In this document: positions 22,868 to 31,096 of the stretch, piece after piece
Layout: the number at the start of each line of letters is the position of its first letter
Numbering within the stretch: the stretch's first letter is position 1
DNA from: JAVJUV01 sp047314965
GTDB lineage: Bacteria > Pseudomonadota > Alphaproteobacteria > Rhodobacterales > Rhodobacteraceae
Length of the DNA: 64,000 bases
Direction of reading: 5' to 3'
Assembly: GCF_047314965.1 (NCBI RefSeq)
Contig: NZ_JBLBVK010000041.1
Location: forward strand, 72,361-136,360
Translations under genes and position numbers: made by a program
The notes under the pieces: model-generated
Seen by the model: only the letters and a program-made list of their open reading frames with translations
Databases searched by the model: none
What the model was told of the DNA's origin: nothing

Positions 22868-24325
22868 TCAGCGGGTTGAACGAGAGGTGAATTTGCGAGC
22901 GAGGTCAGCCAAGGATGCAAGAAATGCCGGCGTCTTGCTCGGAAGCATCTCGAAATGCGTCGACGCAAGCTTCGAAGCCCGGATCCGGTCGGACAATCCG
23001 CGTGGCAGCGTCGCCGGATCATCGGCATGGGTGCACGACAAGACGAGGGCTCCCCAATCCGACCAAGGTGCGAACTCGACAGCTTCTCTCGCATGCCGCC
23101 GTGCATTCTCGATGTCTCCGTCGTGGAGGGCGAAAATTGAAAGAAGTGTCTGAAAGTAGTGATATTGTGGCAGCGCGATATCGACTTCAATGTGTTGTTG
23201 GAAGCGGGTTCGTGCCGCGTCCACCTCTCCGTTGAACAGGTCGATTTGCACCCGCGTCAAATGCGCCAGCTGGAAGTTCGGCGTGATGGCCATCGCCCGA
23301 TGACAATCGGCCAGGGCGCCGTCGATATCCTGCTGCAGCCAGAACTTGAGATTGCCGCGTGTACGCATTGCGAAATCCACCTCCGGACCGGCGAAAACCG
23401 CGCGCTCCGCGATCTCCATCGCTTCCTGAACGCGGTGCTGGCTGCGATCGATCGCGATGAGGGGATACATGTGAACATATGTCGCCGCCAACATCGCCAG
23501 GGCCATTGGGCTTTCAGGAAATCGCTCGGTTGCATGCGTCAGAATACGTTCCGCCGCACCCGTATCTGCAGTTGTAATTCGCGAGTAGTGGTAGGCCGCT
23601 TTCTGGAGGAGTTGTTGCAGGTCGAGCGTCTCATCCGGCTCTGAGAGAAGCCTCTTTCCGAAATGGGCTATGGCTGAAACGCGCTGCACGTTCGTGACCT
23701 TCCGCGCGAGGCGCGCGACGAACTCTTCCCTGGGCTGGTCAAGAAGTTCGAAGACCTCTGCGAAGAAAATGCCACGCCCACCGGTTTCCTCGATCTCCAT
23801 GAATACGTCGAGGACGTTGTTTCGGCTGCTGATCGTGCCGCGAATGACATAGTCGAAATCTCCGGATTTCGACGCATCCGTCGCTATTCGAATTCCGGCT
23901 CGGCGCGAGATTGAACGAACGATCTCCTGGCGTATGCGTTCGCCGAGATGCAGGGCCTCCTCTCCGCCCGAGCGGATTTCAATGGCGCGCACACTGATGA
24001 CCGGCATCCCACTTGGCGGACCAGCCGTCGTCGGGGTTGCCACGAGCAGGAAGCCTCGCCCCGGAATGGTCTGGATGATCTGCCGCGCATCGTCGCCCAG
24101 AGCCTTTCGGATATCCCGGATGCACTGCGACAGGCTTTCATCGGTTACGGTGACGCCCGCCCAGACACGAGACACGATCGCGTCCTTGCCCACCAGCTGC
24201 CCCGGCGTTTCGGCCAGGATGGAAAGGGTCTGGATGGACTTCCGACGAAGCGGTAGCACCTTGCCATCCTTGTCCAGGAGCATTTCCGCCGCCGGATCGT
24301 ATTGGCACTCTCCAACCCTGATCAT
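22868..24325 (-). CDS. winged-helix (OmpR/CadC-type) regulator with TPR-like sensor
   Basis: A 485-aa protein. Residues 1-95 are a Trans_reg_C winged helix ('PLRRKSIQTLSILAETPGQL', 'VSRVWAGVTVTDESLSQCIR', 'IQTIPGRGFLLVA'). A middle α/β region follows (about 105-210; 'YVIRGTISSRNNVLDVFMEI', TolB/adenylate-cyclase-associated type), then helical TPR-like repeats to about 440 ('AAERILTHATERFPESPMAL', 'GALADCHRAMAITPNFQLAH'). No transmembrane segment is visible, unlike CadC. Divergent from a gene for a small exported protein, its likely target. Confidence 0.82.
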   Translation of the reverse strand: MIRVGECQYDPAAEMLLDKDGKVLPLRRKSIQTLSILAETPGQLVGKDAIVSRVWAGVTVTDESLSQCIRDIRKALGDDARQIIQTIPGRGFLLVATPTTAGPPSGMPVISVRAIEIRSGGEEALHLGERIRQEIVRSISRRAGIRIATDASKSGDFDYVIRGTISSRNNVLDVFMEIEETGGRGIFFAEVFELLDQPREEFVARLARKVTNVQRVSAIAHFGKRLLSEPDETLDLQQLLQKAAYHYSRITTADTGAAERILTHATERFPESPMALAMLAATYVHMYPLIAIDRSQHRVQEAMEIAERAVFAGPEVDFAMRTRGNLKFWLQQDIDGALADCHRAMAITPNFQLAHLTRVQIDLFNGEVDAARTRFQQHIEVDIALPQYHYFQTLLSIFALHDGDIENARRHAREAVEFAPWSDWGALVLSCTHADDPATLPRGLSDRIRASKLASTHFEMLPSKTPAFLASLADLARKFTSRSTR

Positions 24326-24455
24326 GGCCGGTAATTTCCTAAAAATTTCAGATCGATTTCAAGACGCCAAAACTTCGCTGCCGCAGACTAACTCTTATCC
24401 GGTGAAGACGAAACAACTCCGGAACACGATCAGAAAAAGGAGCTTGGACATCGCC

Positions 24456-24815
24456 ATGAGGAAAATTTCGAAAACGATCGCCGCCGCAGCAGCCTGTGTT
24501 GCACTGGGTAGCCCAGCCTTCGCGGATCAATTCATCGTTGCGCTCTCCGAACCGATCACGGAAGCCCATGCGCGCGTGCTGGAAACGCTGAAGATCAAGG
24601 TCGTGGACGCCTTCGAGTTCGAAGGAGCGAACATCGCGGTTCTCGACGCGCCCGGAGATGCCTATCTCGAGACGCTGTTCAACGTCATCAGTCCAAAGGC
24701 CCTTTCGCTTGCGGCACTGCCCGTTGACTGGACCGACGACGCCATGGGACGCATCGACACCGCCACCCGGCTGATGTTCGGAACCGAAATGACCTGCGGA
24801 TTCTGTTCGTCGTGA
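24456..24815 (+). CDS. small exported protein with C-terminal CxxC, function unknown
   Basis: 119 aa with a signal peptide (KKTIAAAAACVAL-type core ending SPAFA; visible text 'ISKTIAAAAACVALGSPAFA'). The mature part 'DQFIVALSEPITEAHARVLE' and 'VVDAFEFEGANIAVLDAPG' resembles in pattern the I9 subtilisin-propeptide/inhibitor fold, but the similarity is weak. It ends MTCGFCSS, a CxxC at the extreme C terminus. GGAG lies 13 nt before ATG 24456; a TTG at 24444 is in frame and closer. Divergent from the winged-helix/TPR regulator. Confidence 0.65.
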   Translation: MRKISKTIAAAAACVALGSPAFADQFIVALSEPITEAHARVLETLKIKVVDAFEFEGANIAVLDAPGDAYLETLFNVISPKALSLAALPVDWTDDAMGRIDTATRLMFGTEMTCGFCSS

Positions 24816-24874
24816 TAAGTTGAACCGAATGGCGCCGCTCTCCTGGCGGCGCCGTTGATTGAGGCGTGAGAGCT

Positions 24875-25498
24875 ATGGCTTTGGATGTCATCGGAGTAGG
24901 TTTCGGACGCACAGGCACGGAATCCATGAAGGAGGCTCTTGAACTTCTTGGATTCGGCCCGTGCCATCACATGTACGAAGTGCTGAGCGACAAGGACCGG
25001 TACGATCGATGGCTCGCGATTTTGCAGGGTCGTGCGGAACCGGACTTGCCCGCATTGCTCGAAGGCTACCGTTCCACCGTCGATTGGCCGTTTGCCCTTT
25101 ACTGGCGAGAGCTTGCGGCACTTTTCCCTGATGCCAAGGTGCTGCTGACGGTCCGTCCTGCCGATCAATGGTACGACAGCATGGACCGCACGATCCTCGA
25201 TCTGATGCGCAAGCCGGAAGACAACAAAATGGCGGACGCCTTGGCCAAGAGGGTCTTTCCAGGTGGTGTCGAGGACAGGGCCGCTGTTATCCAGGCCTAT
25301 CTCGACAACACCGATGCGATCACGTCCACGATCGGGGCGGACCGCTTGCTTGTCCATGAACTGGGAAGCGGATGGAGGCCGCTCTGCCGCTTCCTGGGCT
25401 GTCCGGAGCCGGATCGCGCATTTCCCAGGACAAACGAAGCCGGGGGCTTTCACGACCGGGACAGGACGTTGACGGGCAAGCGGGATGCAGAGAGCTAG
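24875..25498 (+). CDS. sulfotransferase family protein
   Basis: A 207-aa P-loop sulfotransferase (Sulfotransfer_4-like). The PAPS 5'-phosphosulfate loop is 'VIGVGFGRTGTESMKEALE'; the 3'-phosphate region is 'LFPDAKVLLTVRPADQWYDS'. 'PCHHMYEVL', 'STVDWPFALYWRELA' and C-terminal 'FPRTNEA' are family features. The acceptor is unknown. Start ATG 24875 is chosen since the family begins M-x-L-x-VIGxGxGRTGT. It follows the small exported protein by 59 nt on the same strand. Confidence 0.88.
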   Translation: MALDVIGVGFGRTGTESMKEALELLGFGPCHHMYEVLSDKDRYDRWLAILQGRAEPDLPALLEGYRSTVDWPFALYWRELAALFPDAKVLLTVRPADQWYDSMDRTILDLMRKPEDNKMADALAKRVFPGGVEDRAAVIQAYLDNTDAITSTIGADRLLVHELGSGWRPLCRFLGCPEPDRAFPRTNEAGGFHDRDRTLTGKRDAES

Positions 25499-25543
25499 AG
25501 TCTCTCCGCGGGGGCATGCATTGGTTCTTGGCCGGACGTTTCC

Positions 25544-25676
25544 TCACGACATCAGGCGAATTTCTTGCCGCCAGAGTTGCTCCGTGTGAAACGCGATGTG
25601 GTCCTCCACGAAGCTTGAGACAAAGAAATGCCTGTGGTCGTAGCCTTTTGCTTCAGCCTTCACCCGGATGGAGCCT
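25544..25676 (-). pseudogene. remnant of a second fghA (S-formylglutathione hydrolase C terminus)
   Basis: Reverse translation gives EGSIRVKAEAKGYDHRHFF followed by VSSFVEDHIAFHTEQLWR and a short tail to a stop at 25544. This matches the last 33 or so residues of the intact FghA encoded at 26115-26942 (GYDHSYFF, VSTFMEDHVAFHAEQLWR). No start, nucleophile elbow or other FghA part is upstream; the frame runs instead into the small membrane-protein gene. It is a truncated duplicate or the scar of a replaced allele. Confidence 0.8.
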
Positions 25677-26036
25677 TCGGATCAAGCTTCGCAGCCACGT
25701 CGCCGCCAGGAAGATGACAAACCATGGCAGGGCATAGGCCAAAGCGATCAACCAGCCGAACAAGGCTGCAAAAAAGAGGGGTCCACCATCAGAATAGGCC
25801 TCGTCCAAGAGGTCTTCGCTGGGATTCTCCGTGGTCCTGACAAGTTCCTGCAACTGTTCGAAGTGGGTGACGACGGAGAGGAAGTAAGCCGCCCATCCGA
25901 CCACGACGATCAAGAGGATGATCACCCACCATCGCGGCCTTCGCCAAAGGAAGCGCGATGCCAGGAGCACTGCGGGCAGCGCTGAAAAAATTCCACCGAA
26001 CAAAAGGCTTTCAAACGAAATGATGATCTCTCCCAT
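25653..26036 (-). CDS. small two- or three-helix membrane protein
   Basis: 127 aa with hydrophobic segments 'LLFGGIFSALPAVLLASRFL', 'WWVIILLIVVVGWAAYFLSV' and 'FFAALFGWLIALAYALPWF'. No family recognised. Its last codons (RRLHPGEG) overlap the fghA remnant, so the C terminus may have been created by the rearrangement that left that remnant. No close promoter motif seen. Confidence 0.6.
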   Translation of the reverse strand: MGEIIISFESLLFGGIFSALPAVLLASRFLWRRPRWWVIILLIVVVGWAAYFLSVVTHFEQLQELVRTTENPSEDLLDEAYSDGGPLFFAALFGWLIALAYALPWFVIFLAATWLRSLIRRLHPGEG

Positions 26037-26114
26037 GCGCCGCCATGTGGTCTCTGGCGCGGACCTTTTCTGGCTCTTGGCTCAGTCCCCGCAGAGCCCC
26101 AAGTTGACCTGCGC

Positions 26115-26942
26115 TTACCGCCAGAGCTGTTCCGCGTGGAAGGCCACGTGGTCTTCCATGAAGGTCGAGACGAAGAAATAGCTGTGATCATAGCCCTTCT
26201 GCAGGCGGATGGTGGCCTCCATGCGCCGCGTGGCAACCGCTTCGGCAAGGGCCTCGGTCTTGAGCAGATCGCCGAACTGGTCGTCGGTGCCGGTGTCGAT
26301 CAGAAGCGGTGCGTCCAGCTGCCCGTCGCGGAGGAGGCGGGTGGCGTCATGCGCCGCGCCTGCCTCGACCGATCCGAGATAGGCTTCGAACTGTTTCCGG
26401 CCCCAGTCGCTTGCCGTCGGATGGCAGATCGGTGCGAAGGCCGAAACGGAGCGGAAGCGGCCCGGCGACTTTGCCGCCAGCGTCAGTGCGCCATGACCGC
26501 CCATGGAATGCCCGGTGATAGACTGGCGGTCAGGATCGAGCGCGAATTTCGCGAATAACAGGTCCGGAAGGTCGCGGAGAATGTAGCTTTCCATCCGGAA
26601 ATGCGGCGCCCATGGCGTCTCGGTCGCGTCGATGTAGAACCCGGCCCCCTGGCCAAGGTCATACGCTTCGTCGTTCGCCACGCCCTCGCCCCGGGGCGAG
26701 GTATCGGGAAACACCAGCGCGATGCCGTGCTCGGCAGCCCAGACTTGCGCTCCGGCCTTCACCATCGCGTTCTCGTGCGTGCAGGTGAGGCCCGAGAGGT
26801 ACCAAAGAACCGGCACGGGGCCGTCCTCGGCCTCGGCGGGCAGGAAGAGCCCGAAGGTCATGTCGGTGCCCGTCGCGGCACTTCGGTGCGTGTAGACCCC
26901 TTGCCGACCGCTGAAGCACTTGTTGTCCGAAACCGTGTCCAT
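26115..26942 (-). CDS. fghA: S-formylglutathione hydrolase FghA
   Basis: A 275-aa esterase-D-type enzyme that hydrolyses S-formylglutathione to formate and glutathione, the last step of GSH-dependent formaldehyde oxidation. The nucleophile elbow is GHSMGGHGAL (Ser146), with 'YLSGLTCTHENAMVKAG', 'FPDTSPRGEG', an acid in 'IDTGTDDQFGD' and the catalytic His in 'KGYDHSYFF'. I chose ATG 26942 (MDTVSDNKCFSG); a much longer open frame upstream is an out-of-frame shadow of the AEC gene. The S-hydroxymethylglutathione dehydrogenase gene is not in the window. Confidence 0.95.
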   Translation of the reverse strand: MDTVSDNKCFSGRQGVYTHRSAATGTDMTFGLFLPAEAEDGPVPVLWYLSGLTCTHENAMVKAGAQVWAAEHGIALVFPDTSPRGEGVANDEAYDLGQGAGFYIDATETPWAPHFRMESYILRDLPDLLFAKFALDPDRQSITGHSMGGHGALTLAAKSPGRFRSVSAFAPICHPTASDWGRKQFEAYLGSVEAGAAHDATRLLRDGQLDAPLLIDTGTDDQFGDLLKTEALAEAVATRRMEATIRLQKGYDHSYFFVSTFMEDHVAFHAEQLWR

Positions 26943-26953
26943 GCGTTTCTCCC

Positions 26954-27883
26954 TCAAAGTGTTTCCAGCCAGGCGATGGTGGCGGCAACCGTCACGACCG
27001 ACACGGCGGTCGAGACAAGGATCGCCGCCGAGACCCGCTGGGGCGCGACATTGTAGTGCTGGGCGAGGATATAGACGTTGCCCGCCACCGGCAGAGCGGC
27101 GGCAGCCACCATGACCTTGGCCGCAAAGGGATCGACCGGCCAGATCACCAGCGCCGTCAGGGCGACGGCGGCAGGGTGGATGAAGAGCTTGAACGCACTG
27201 ATGGTCACGGCGACCGACATGCGCTCGGCCGATTTCGAGGCCAGCGACGCGCCGATCGCGAACAGCGCGCCCGGTGTGGCCGCGGCTCCGAGCAGCGTCA
27301 GGAATTCCTCGGCCGGTGCCGGCATCGGCAGGTTCCATGACGACCAGACGATCCCCAGCACCACCGAGACGATCATCGGGTTCTTCACCAGCCCCATCAC
27401 GACGGTTCGCAGGATCCCCAGCGAGAGACCCCCGCCACGCGATCCCGTGATCAGGATCACGATCAGGCTGGAAAAGACGATCAGGTCCACCGAGAGCATG
27501 ATGATGATCGGCGCGACGGCTTCGGGTCCCATCAAGAGCGCCAGCATCGGAATGCCGAGAAACCCGATGTTCCCAATGACCGAGCATTGCGCTTCGACCG
27601 CGGCTTCGGCCACGCTGACGCCGCGCAGCAATGAGACCACGGTGGCGATGACGTAGACCGACGCCGTGGCGGCCAGGTAGGCCTTGATGAAGGTCCAGTC
27701 GAGAAGCTGCTCCAGTTCCAGCGATGCCGCGAAGCGGAAGATCATGGCGGACAGCGCGAAATAGAAGACGAACTTCGTCAGGTAGGCGGTCGCTTCTTCG
27801 GTAAAAAACCGGGTCCGGCCGGAGATATAGCCCAGCCCGATCACGGCGAAGAACGGAAGAGTCTTGAGGAAGATATCCCACAT
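26954..27883 (-). CDS. AEC family transporter (auxin efflux carrier-like)
   Basis: A 309-aa membrane protein of about ten helices in two inverted halves. The family Asn/Pro-containing stretches 'AQCSVIGNIGFLGIPMLALL' and 'ALPVAGNVYILAQHYNV' are evident. AEC proteins move malonate, malate or amino acids; the substrate here is unknown. Start ATG 27883 (MWDIFLKTLPFFAVIGLGY). Lies 11 nt upstream of fghA on the same strand, so the pair may be cotranscribed. Divergent from the next DMT permease. Confidence 0.87.
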   Translation of the reverse strand: MWDIFLKTLPFFAVIGLGYISGRTRFFTEEATAYLTKFVFYFALSAMIFRFAASLELEQLLDWTFIKAYLAATASVYVIATVVSLLRGVSVAEAAVEAQCSVIGNIGFLGIPMLALLMGPEAVAPIIIMLSVDLIVFSSLIVILITGSRGGGLSLGILRTVVMGLVKNPMIVSVVLGIVWSSWNLPMPAPAEEFLTLLGAAATPGALFAIGASLASKSAERMSVAVTISAFKLFIHPAAVALTALVIWPVDPFAAKVMVAAAALPVAGNVYILAQHYNVAPQRVSAAILVSTAVSVVTVAATIAWLETL

Positions 27884-27964
27884 GGTGGTCCGCCTATCAT
27901 GCAGGCGGCGCATGGAAAAGACACGGCGCTTGCCTGTCGCCATTTCCGGCAGTACGCGGTGGCA

Positions 27965-28801
27965 ATGAGCGCCGCTGTCTTCTTTGCCGTTCTCGGGGCC
28001 GCCGCCCTGCACGCGTCCTGGAACGCGCTTATCCGCATTGGTGCCTCGAAGGTGACCACGATGCTGGTGATGACACTGGTGCAAGGCGCGCTCGGTGCCG
28101 CGATGACAACGCAATTTGCCGTCCCGGCGGCCTCTGTCTGGCCCTGGCTTGTGGCTTCGGGTCTCTTTCACGCGGGCTACAAGATCTTCCTCGCCTTCGC
28201 CTATGAGCACGGAGATCTCAGCCGGGTCTATCCCATCGCGCGGGGCGCGGCGCCGCTGATCGTGCTGGTGGTCAGCACCTTCGCTCTCGACGAGGGGCTG
28301 CGCGGGCAGGACATCGGCGCGATCCTGATTCTGGGGCTTGGCATCCTGCTGATGAGCCGGGGGGTCTTCACGTCCGGCGAAAGCGTCCGGCTGGTCCCAC
28401 TGGCGCTGGCTTCGGCCGCGATGACCGCAGGGTATTCGCTGGTCGACGGGATCGGCGCGCGCATCGCGGGCAACGCGGCGATGTATGTGGGCTGGCTGTT
28501 CCTGCTGGACGCCCTTCTGTTCACCCCGGCTATCGTGGCGCTGAGGGGCAGAGGCGTGGCGAAGGCCTCGGCCCGTGTCTGGATGCTGGGCAGCGCTGCG
28601 GCGCTGTTTTCCTTCGCGGCCTATGCGATAGCGGTCTGGGCGATGACCCAGGCGCCGATCGCGCTGGTGACGGCGTTGCGAGAGACATCGATCCTGTTCG
28701 CTGTGCTGATCGGCTGGCTGGCCTTCGGAGAGCGCATGGACCGGGGGAAGGCGGGAGCGGCGGCCCTGATCCTCGCAGGGGTGGTCCTGACCCGGCTTTG
28801 A
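27965..28801 (+). CDS. DMT superfamily (EamA) transporter
   Basis: A 278-aa ten-helix permease. N-terminal 'VLGAAALHASWNALIRIGAS' and 'FAYEHGDLSRVYPIARGAAP' match the EamA subgroup of putative small-molecule exporters; 'ALVTALRETSILFAVLIGWL' and 'FGERMDRGKAGAAALILAGV' end the second repeat. The start at ATG 27965 is preferred over an upstream in-frame ATG at 27899. A hairpin repeat element follows 7 nt after the stop. Confidence 0.87.
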   Translation: MSAAVFFAVLGAAALHASWNALIRIGASKVTTMLVMTLVQGALGAAMTTQFAVPAASVWPWLVASGLFHAGYKIFLAFAYEHGDLSRVYPIARGAAPLIVLVVSTFALDEGLRGQDIGAILILGLGILLMSRGVFTSGESVRLVPLALASAAMTAGYSLVDGIGARIAGNAAMYVGWLFLLDALLFTPAIVALRGRGVAKASARVWMLGSAAALFSFAAYAIAVWAMTQAPIALVTALRETSILFAVLIGWLAFGERMDRGKAGAAALILAGVVLTRL

Positions 28802-28807
28802 GGATTT

Positions 28808-28843
28808 CCGCCTCCGGCGGCCGTATTTTAACCAGGAAGAAAG
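28808..28843 (-). repeat. dispersed hairpin element, copy D (short stem, inverted orientation)
   Basis: CCGCC-TCC-GGCGG (28808-28820) followed by CCGTATTTTAACCAGGAAGAAAG. Read from the other strand this is the same TTCnTGGTnnAAATAC box plus G/C stem as copies A-C, with a shorter stem. It lies just after the EamA stop and faces copy C 110 bp away, making an inverted pair. Confidence 0.6.
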
Positions 28844-28953
28844 AAAATTTGAGTCAAATTGCTCGCGCGGTACAGGGAGCCGTCCCGATGACCGCCCAGG
28901 GAGAAGGGCAACCTTCTTCGGAGGCGTCCCGAGGGTTCGGGGCGCCTCCCGCG

Positions 28954-29003
28954 TCTTCTTCCTGGGTCAAATACGGCGGGGGTGCGGGGGCGGAGCCCCC
29001 GTC
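28954..29003 (+). repeat. dispersed hairpin element, copy C
   Basis: CTTCTTCCTGGGTCAAATAC (28954-28973), then GGCGGGGGTG and a stem CGGGGGC (28985-28991) paired with GCCCCCG (28995-29001). The hairpin is 15 nt from the stop of the minus-strand VWA gene, as in copy A. It probably terminates that transcript. Confidence 0.65.
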
Positions 29004-29017
29004 CGATCCGGCCGAAT

Positions 29018-31096
29018 TCAATTGCGGGACAGCGTTTCGGCCAGTCGCATCAGGGTCACGGCCTCGGCGCGGTAGCCAAAGGTATCCTCGCCCTTGGCGC
29101 CGTTCGCGAGCGCGATCGCCTCGGGCCAGGTCCAGCTGCCCAGGTAGTCGCCGCTGCGCAGAAGCTGCCCGAAACCGGCCATGGCGACCGAGAATCTCAC
29201 GTCCTCGCCGGCGGTGCCCCGCTCGCTGCGGATAGGCGTCTCGATCAGAACCGAGGTGGTTTGTCCCGGTTCCTTGTAGCGAAGCTTGAAGTAACCGAGT
29301 TCGCCCGTTGGAGCAGGCCGGTCGTCGCGGGCCTGGGCGTAGCGCAGCGGACCGTTCCGGATGGCGTCGGAACCGACCGGCGTGACCTCGTAGATTGCCG
29401 TGACGGTGTGGCCCGCGCCGATATCGCCGGCGTCGATGCGGTCGTTGTTGAAATCCTCGCGGGCGAGGGCGCGGGTCTCATAGCCGATCAGGCGGTACTC
29501 CGCGATCTCGGCGGGATTGAATTCCACCTGGATTTTCACGTCGTTCGCGATCGGGAAAAGCGCTCCGGTCAGCTGGTCGACCAGGACTTTCCGAGCCTCC
29601 GACAGGGTGTCGATATAGGCCGCGGTGCCATTGCCGTTCTGAGCCAGCGCCTGCATCGTCGCGTCGTCGAGGTTGCCGCGACCGAAACCGAGGACGGAGA
29701 GGTAGGTGCCCGTTTCGCGCTTGCCCGCGATGAAGTCCTTCAGTGCGTCGGGGTCCGAGAGCCCGACGTTGAAATCGCCGTCCGTGGCAAGGATCACGCG
29801 GGTCACCTCGCCATCAGCGGCCATGCCCTCGGCCACCGCATAGGCCTGTTGCAGGCCCGCCTGTCCGGCGGTCGAACCGCCGGCTTCCAGCCGGTCAAGC
29901 GCGGCGAGAATGGTGGAGCGTTCGGCGGCGCGGGTGGGCTCAAGCACCTGCCCGGCGCTGCCCGCGTAGGTGACGATGGAGACTTCGTCCTCGGGGCGGA
30001 GCTCCGACAGCATCAGGCGGAAGGACTGCTTGAGGAGCGGCAGTTTGTTCGGGTCCTGCATCGACCCGGATGTATCGATCAGGAAAACGAGGTTGAGGGG
30101 CGGGCGGTCGCCGATGGCAGGCAGCGTTCCCTGGATGCCGATATGGACGAGGTTCGTGCCTGCGTTCCAGGGCGTGTCCATGACGGTGATCGTGGGCTGG
30201 AACGGGTGTTCACCGTCTGGCGCGGGGTAGGCATAGGGGAAATAGTTCACCATCTCTTCCACGCGCACGGCGTCGCGCGGTGGCAGGCGGCCCGACATCA
30301 GCGATTGCCGGATCACGGAATAGGACGCGGTGTCGACATCGATGGAGAAGGTCGAGACCGGGTCCTCCGTCGTGACCTTCAAGGTGTTTTCAGGGGCGTT
30401 GGCATAGGCTTCGGTGTCGCTTTCGGGCTGGAGCAAGACCGACTCGGGCGGCCGCGGCGCGTGCATTACAGTTGGGCGTGACCTTTCCGTGAGGATGGCT
30501 CCCACGGCTGCGGCGACGCCCTGGTCCGCGAAGGACTCCGAGGCGGCTTCTCCTTCCGTCACGGGCTCGTCAGCCTGCACAAGAGTGCTGGGTTCAGGCG
30601 CGGGATTTGGCTCGGCGAGTTTGGCCAGACCGCGTTCGGCGCGATCGTCGGCGGGCGGTGCCTCGGCGGCGCGCGGCGCGGGCATGGCAAGGTCCTGACG
30701 GAGCGCATCGGCGTCCGGTGCGCTTTCGGTCATCGTGGCGTTGCCTACAGGCGCGGCACGCTCTTCGGAAACCCTGTCGACCAGAACCGTATCGGGGGCA
30801 GGGGGCATCAGAAGGCTTCGCCCCTCGGGCGTCACCAGGATCGCGCCCACCGCAATCAGTGCCGTCGTGGCCACCAGGCCGCCTTTCGTCGTCATCGCGT
30901 GCATCATCGCTTTCACTCCGTCCAGAAGCCGGGACATCCGGCTTTTCTGAACGATCTGACGCGGGGCCGGGCGTGATCCTTGGAGCACGGCGAAATTTTT
31001 TTCAGCAAGCGCAATGTTTTCGCGCCTGCGGGCATTGTCCGGCGCGGGCGTCGCGGCGTCGAAGGCCGCTTTCAGATCGTCGAACTCGTCAGCCAT
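29018..31096 (-). CDS. VWA-domain membrane protein (YfbK-like), probable sigma-factor partner
   Basis: 692 aa. The acidic/charged N terminus (1-70) is followed by one membrane helix (GGLVATTALIAVGAILV), a proline-rich linker, the VWF_A N-domain ('VSTFSIDVDTASYSVIRQSL', 'VRVEEMVNYFPYAYP'), a VWA domain with the MIDAS motif LIDTSGSM near residue 340, and a C-terminal DUF3520 domain ('YRLIGYETRALAREDFNNDR'). The start overlaps the ECF sigma gene by 8 nt. With one TM helix and an N-terminal cytoplasmic part, it is placed to act as an anti-sigma/sensor, though no zinc-binding anti-sigma motif is seen. Confidence 0.85.
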   Translation of the reverse strand: MADEFDDLKAAFDAATPAPDNARRRENIALAEKNFAVLQGSRPAPRQIVQKSRMSRLLDGVKAMMHAMTTKGGLVATTALIAVGAILVTPEGRSLLMPPAPDTVLVDRVSEERAAPVGNATMTESAPDADALRQDLAMPAPRAAEAPPADDRAERGLAKLAEPNPAPEPSTLVQADEPVTEGEAASESFADQGVAAAVGAILTERSRPTVMHAPRPPESVLLQPESDTEAYANAPENTLKVTTEDPVSTFSIDVDTASYSVIRQSLMSGRLPPRDAVRVEEMVNYFPYAYPAPDGEHPFQPTITVMDTPWNAGTNLVHIGIQGTLPAIGDRPPLNLVFLIDTSGSMQDPNKLPLLKQSFRLMLSELRPEDEVSIVTYAGSAGQVLEPTRAAERSTILAALDRLEAGGSTAGQAGLQQAYAVAEGMAADGEVTRVILATDGDFNVGLSDPDALKDFIAGKRETGTYLSVLGFGRGNLDDATMQALAQNGNGTAAYIDTLSEARKVLVDQLTGALFPIANDVKIQVEFNPAEIAEYRLIGYETRALAREDFNNDRIDAGDIGAGHTVTAIYEVTPVGSDAIRNGPLRYAQARDDRPAPTGELGYFKLRYKEPGQTTSVLIETPIRSERGTAGEDVRFSVAMAGFGQLLRSGDYLGSWTWPEAIALANGAKGEDTFGYRAEAVTLMRLAETLSRN

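Noticed and set aside
26942..27881. Long N-terminal extension of fghA (588-codon frame)
   Set aside because: The extension is an out-of-frame reading of the AEC transporter gene; FghA family proteins begin at the residues encoded from 26942.
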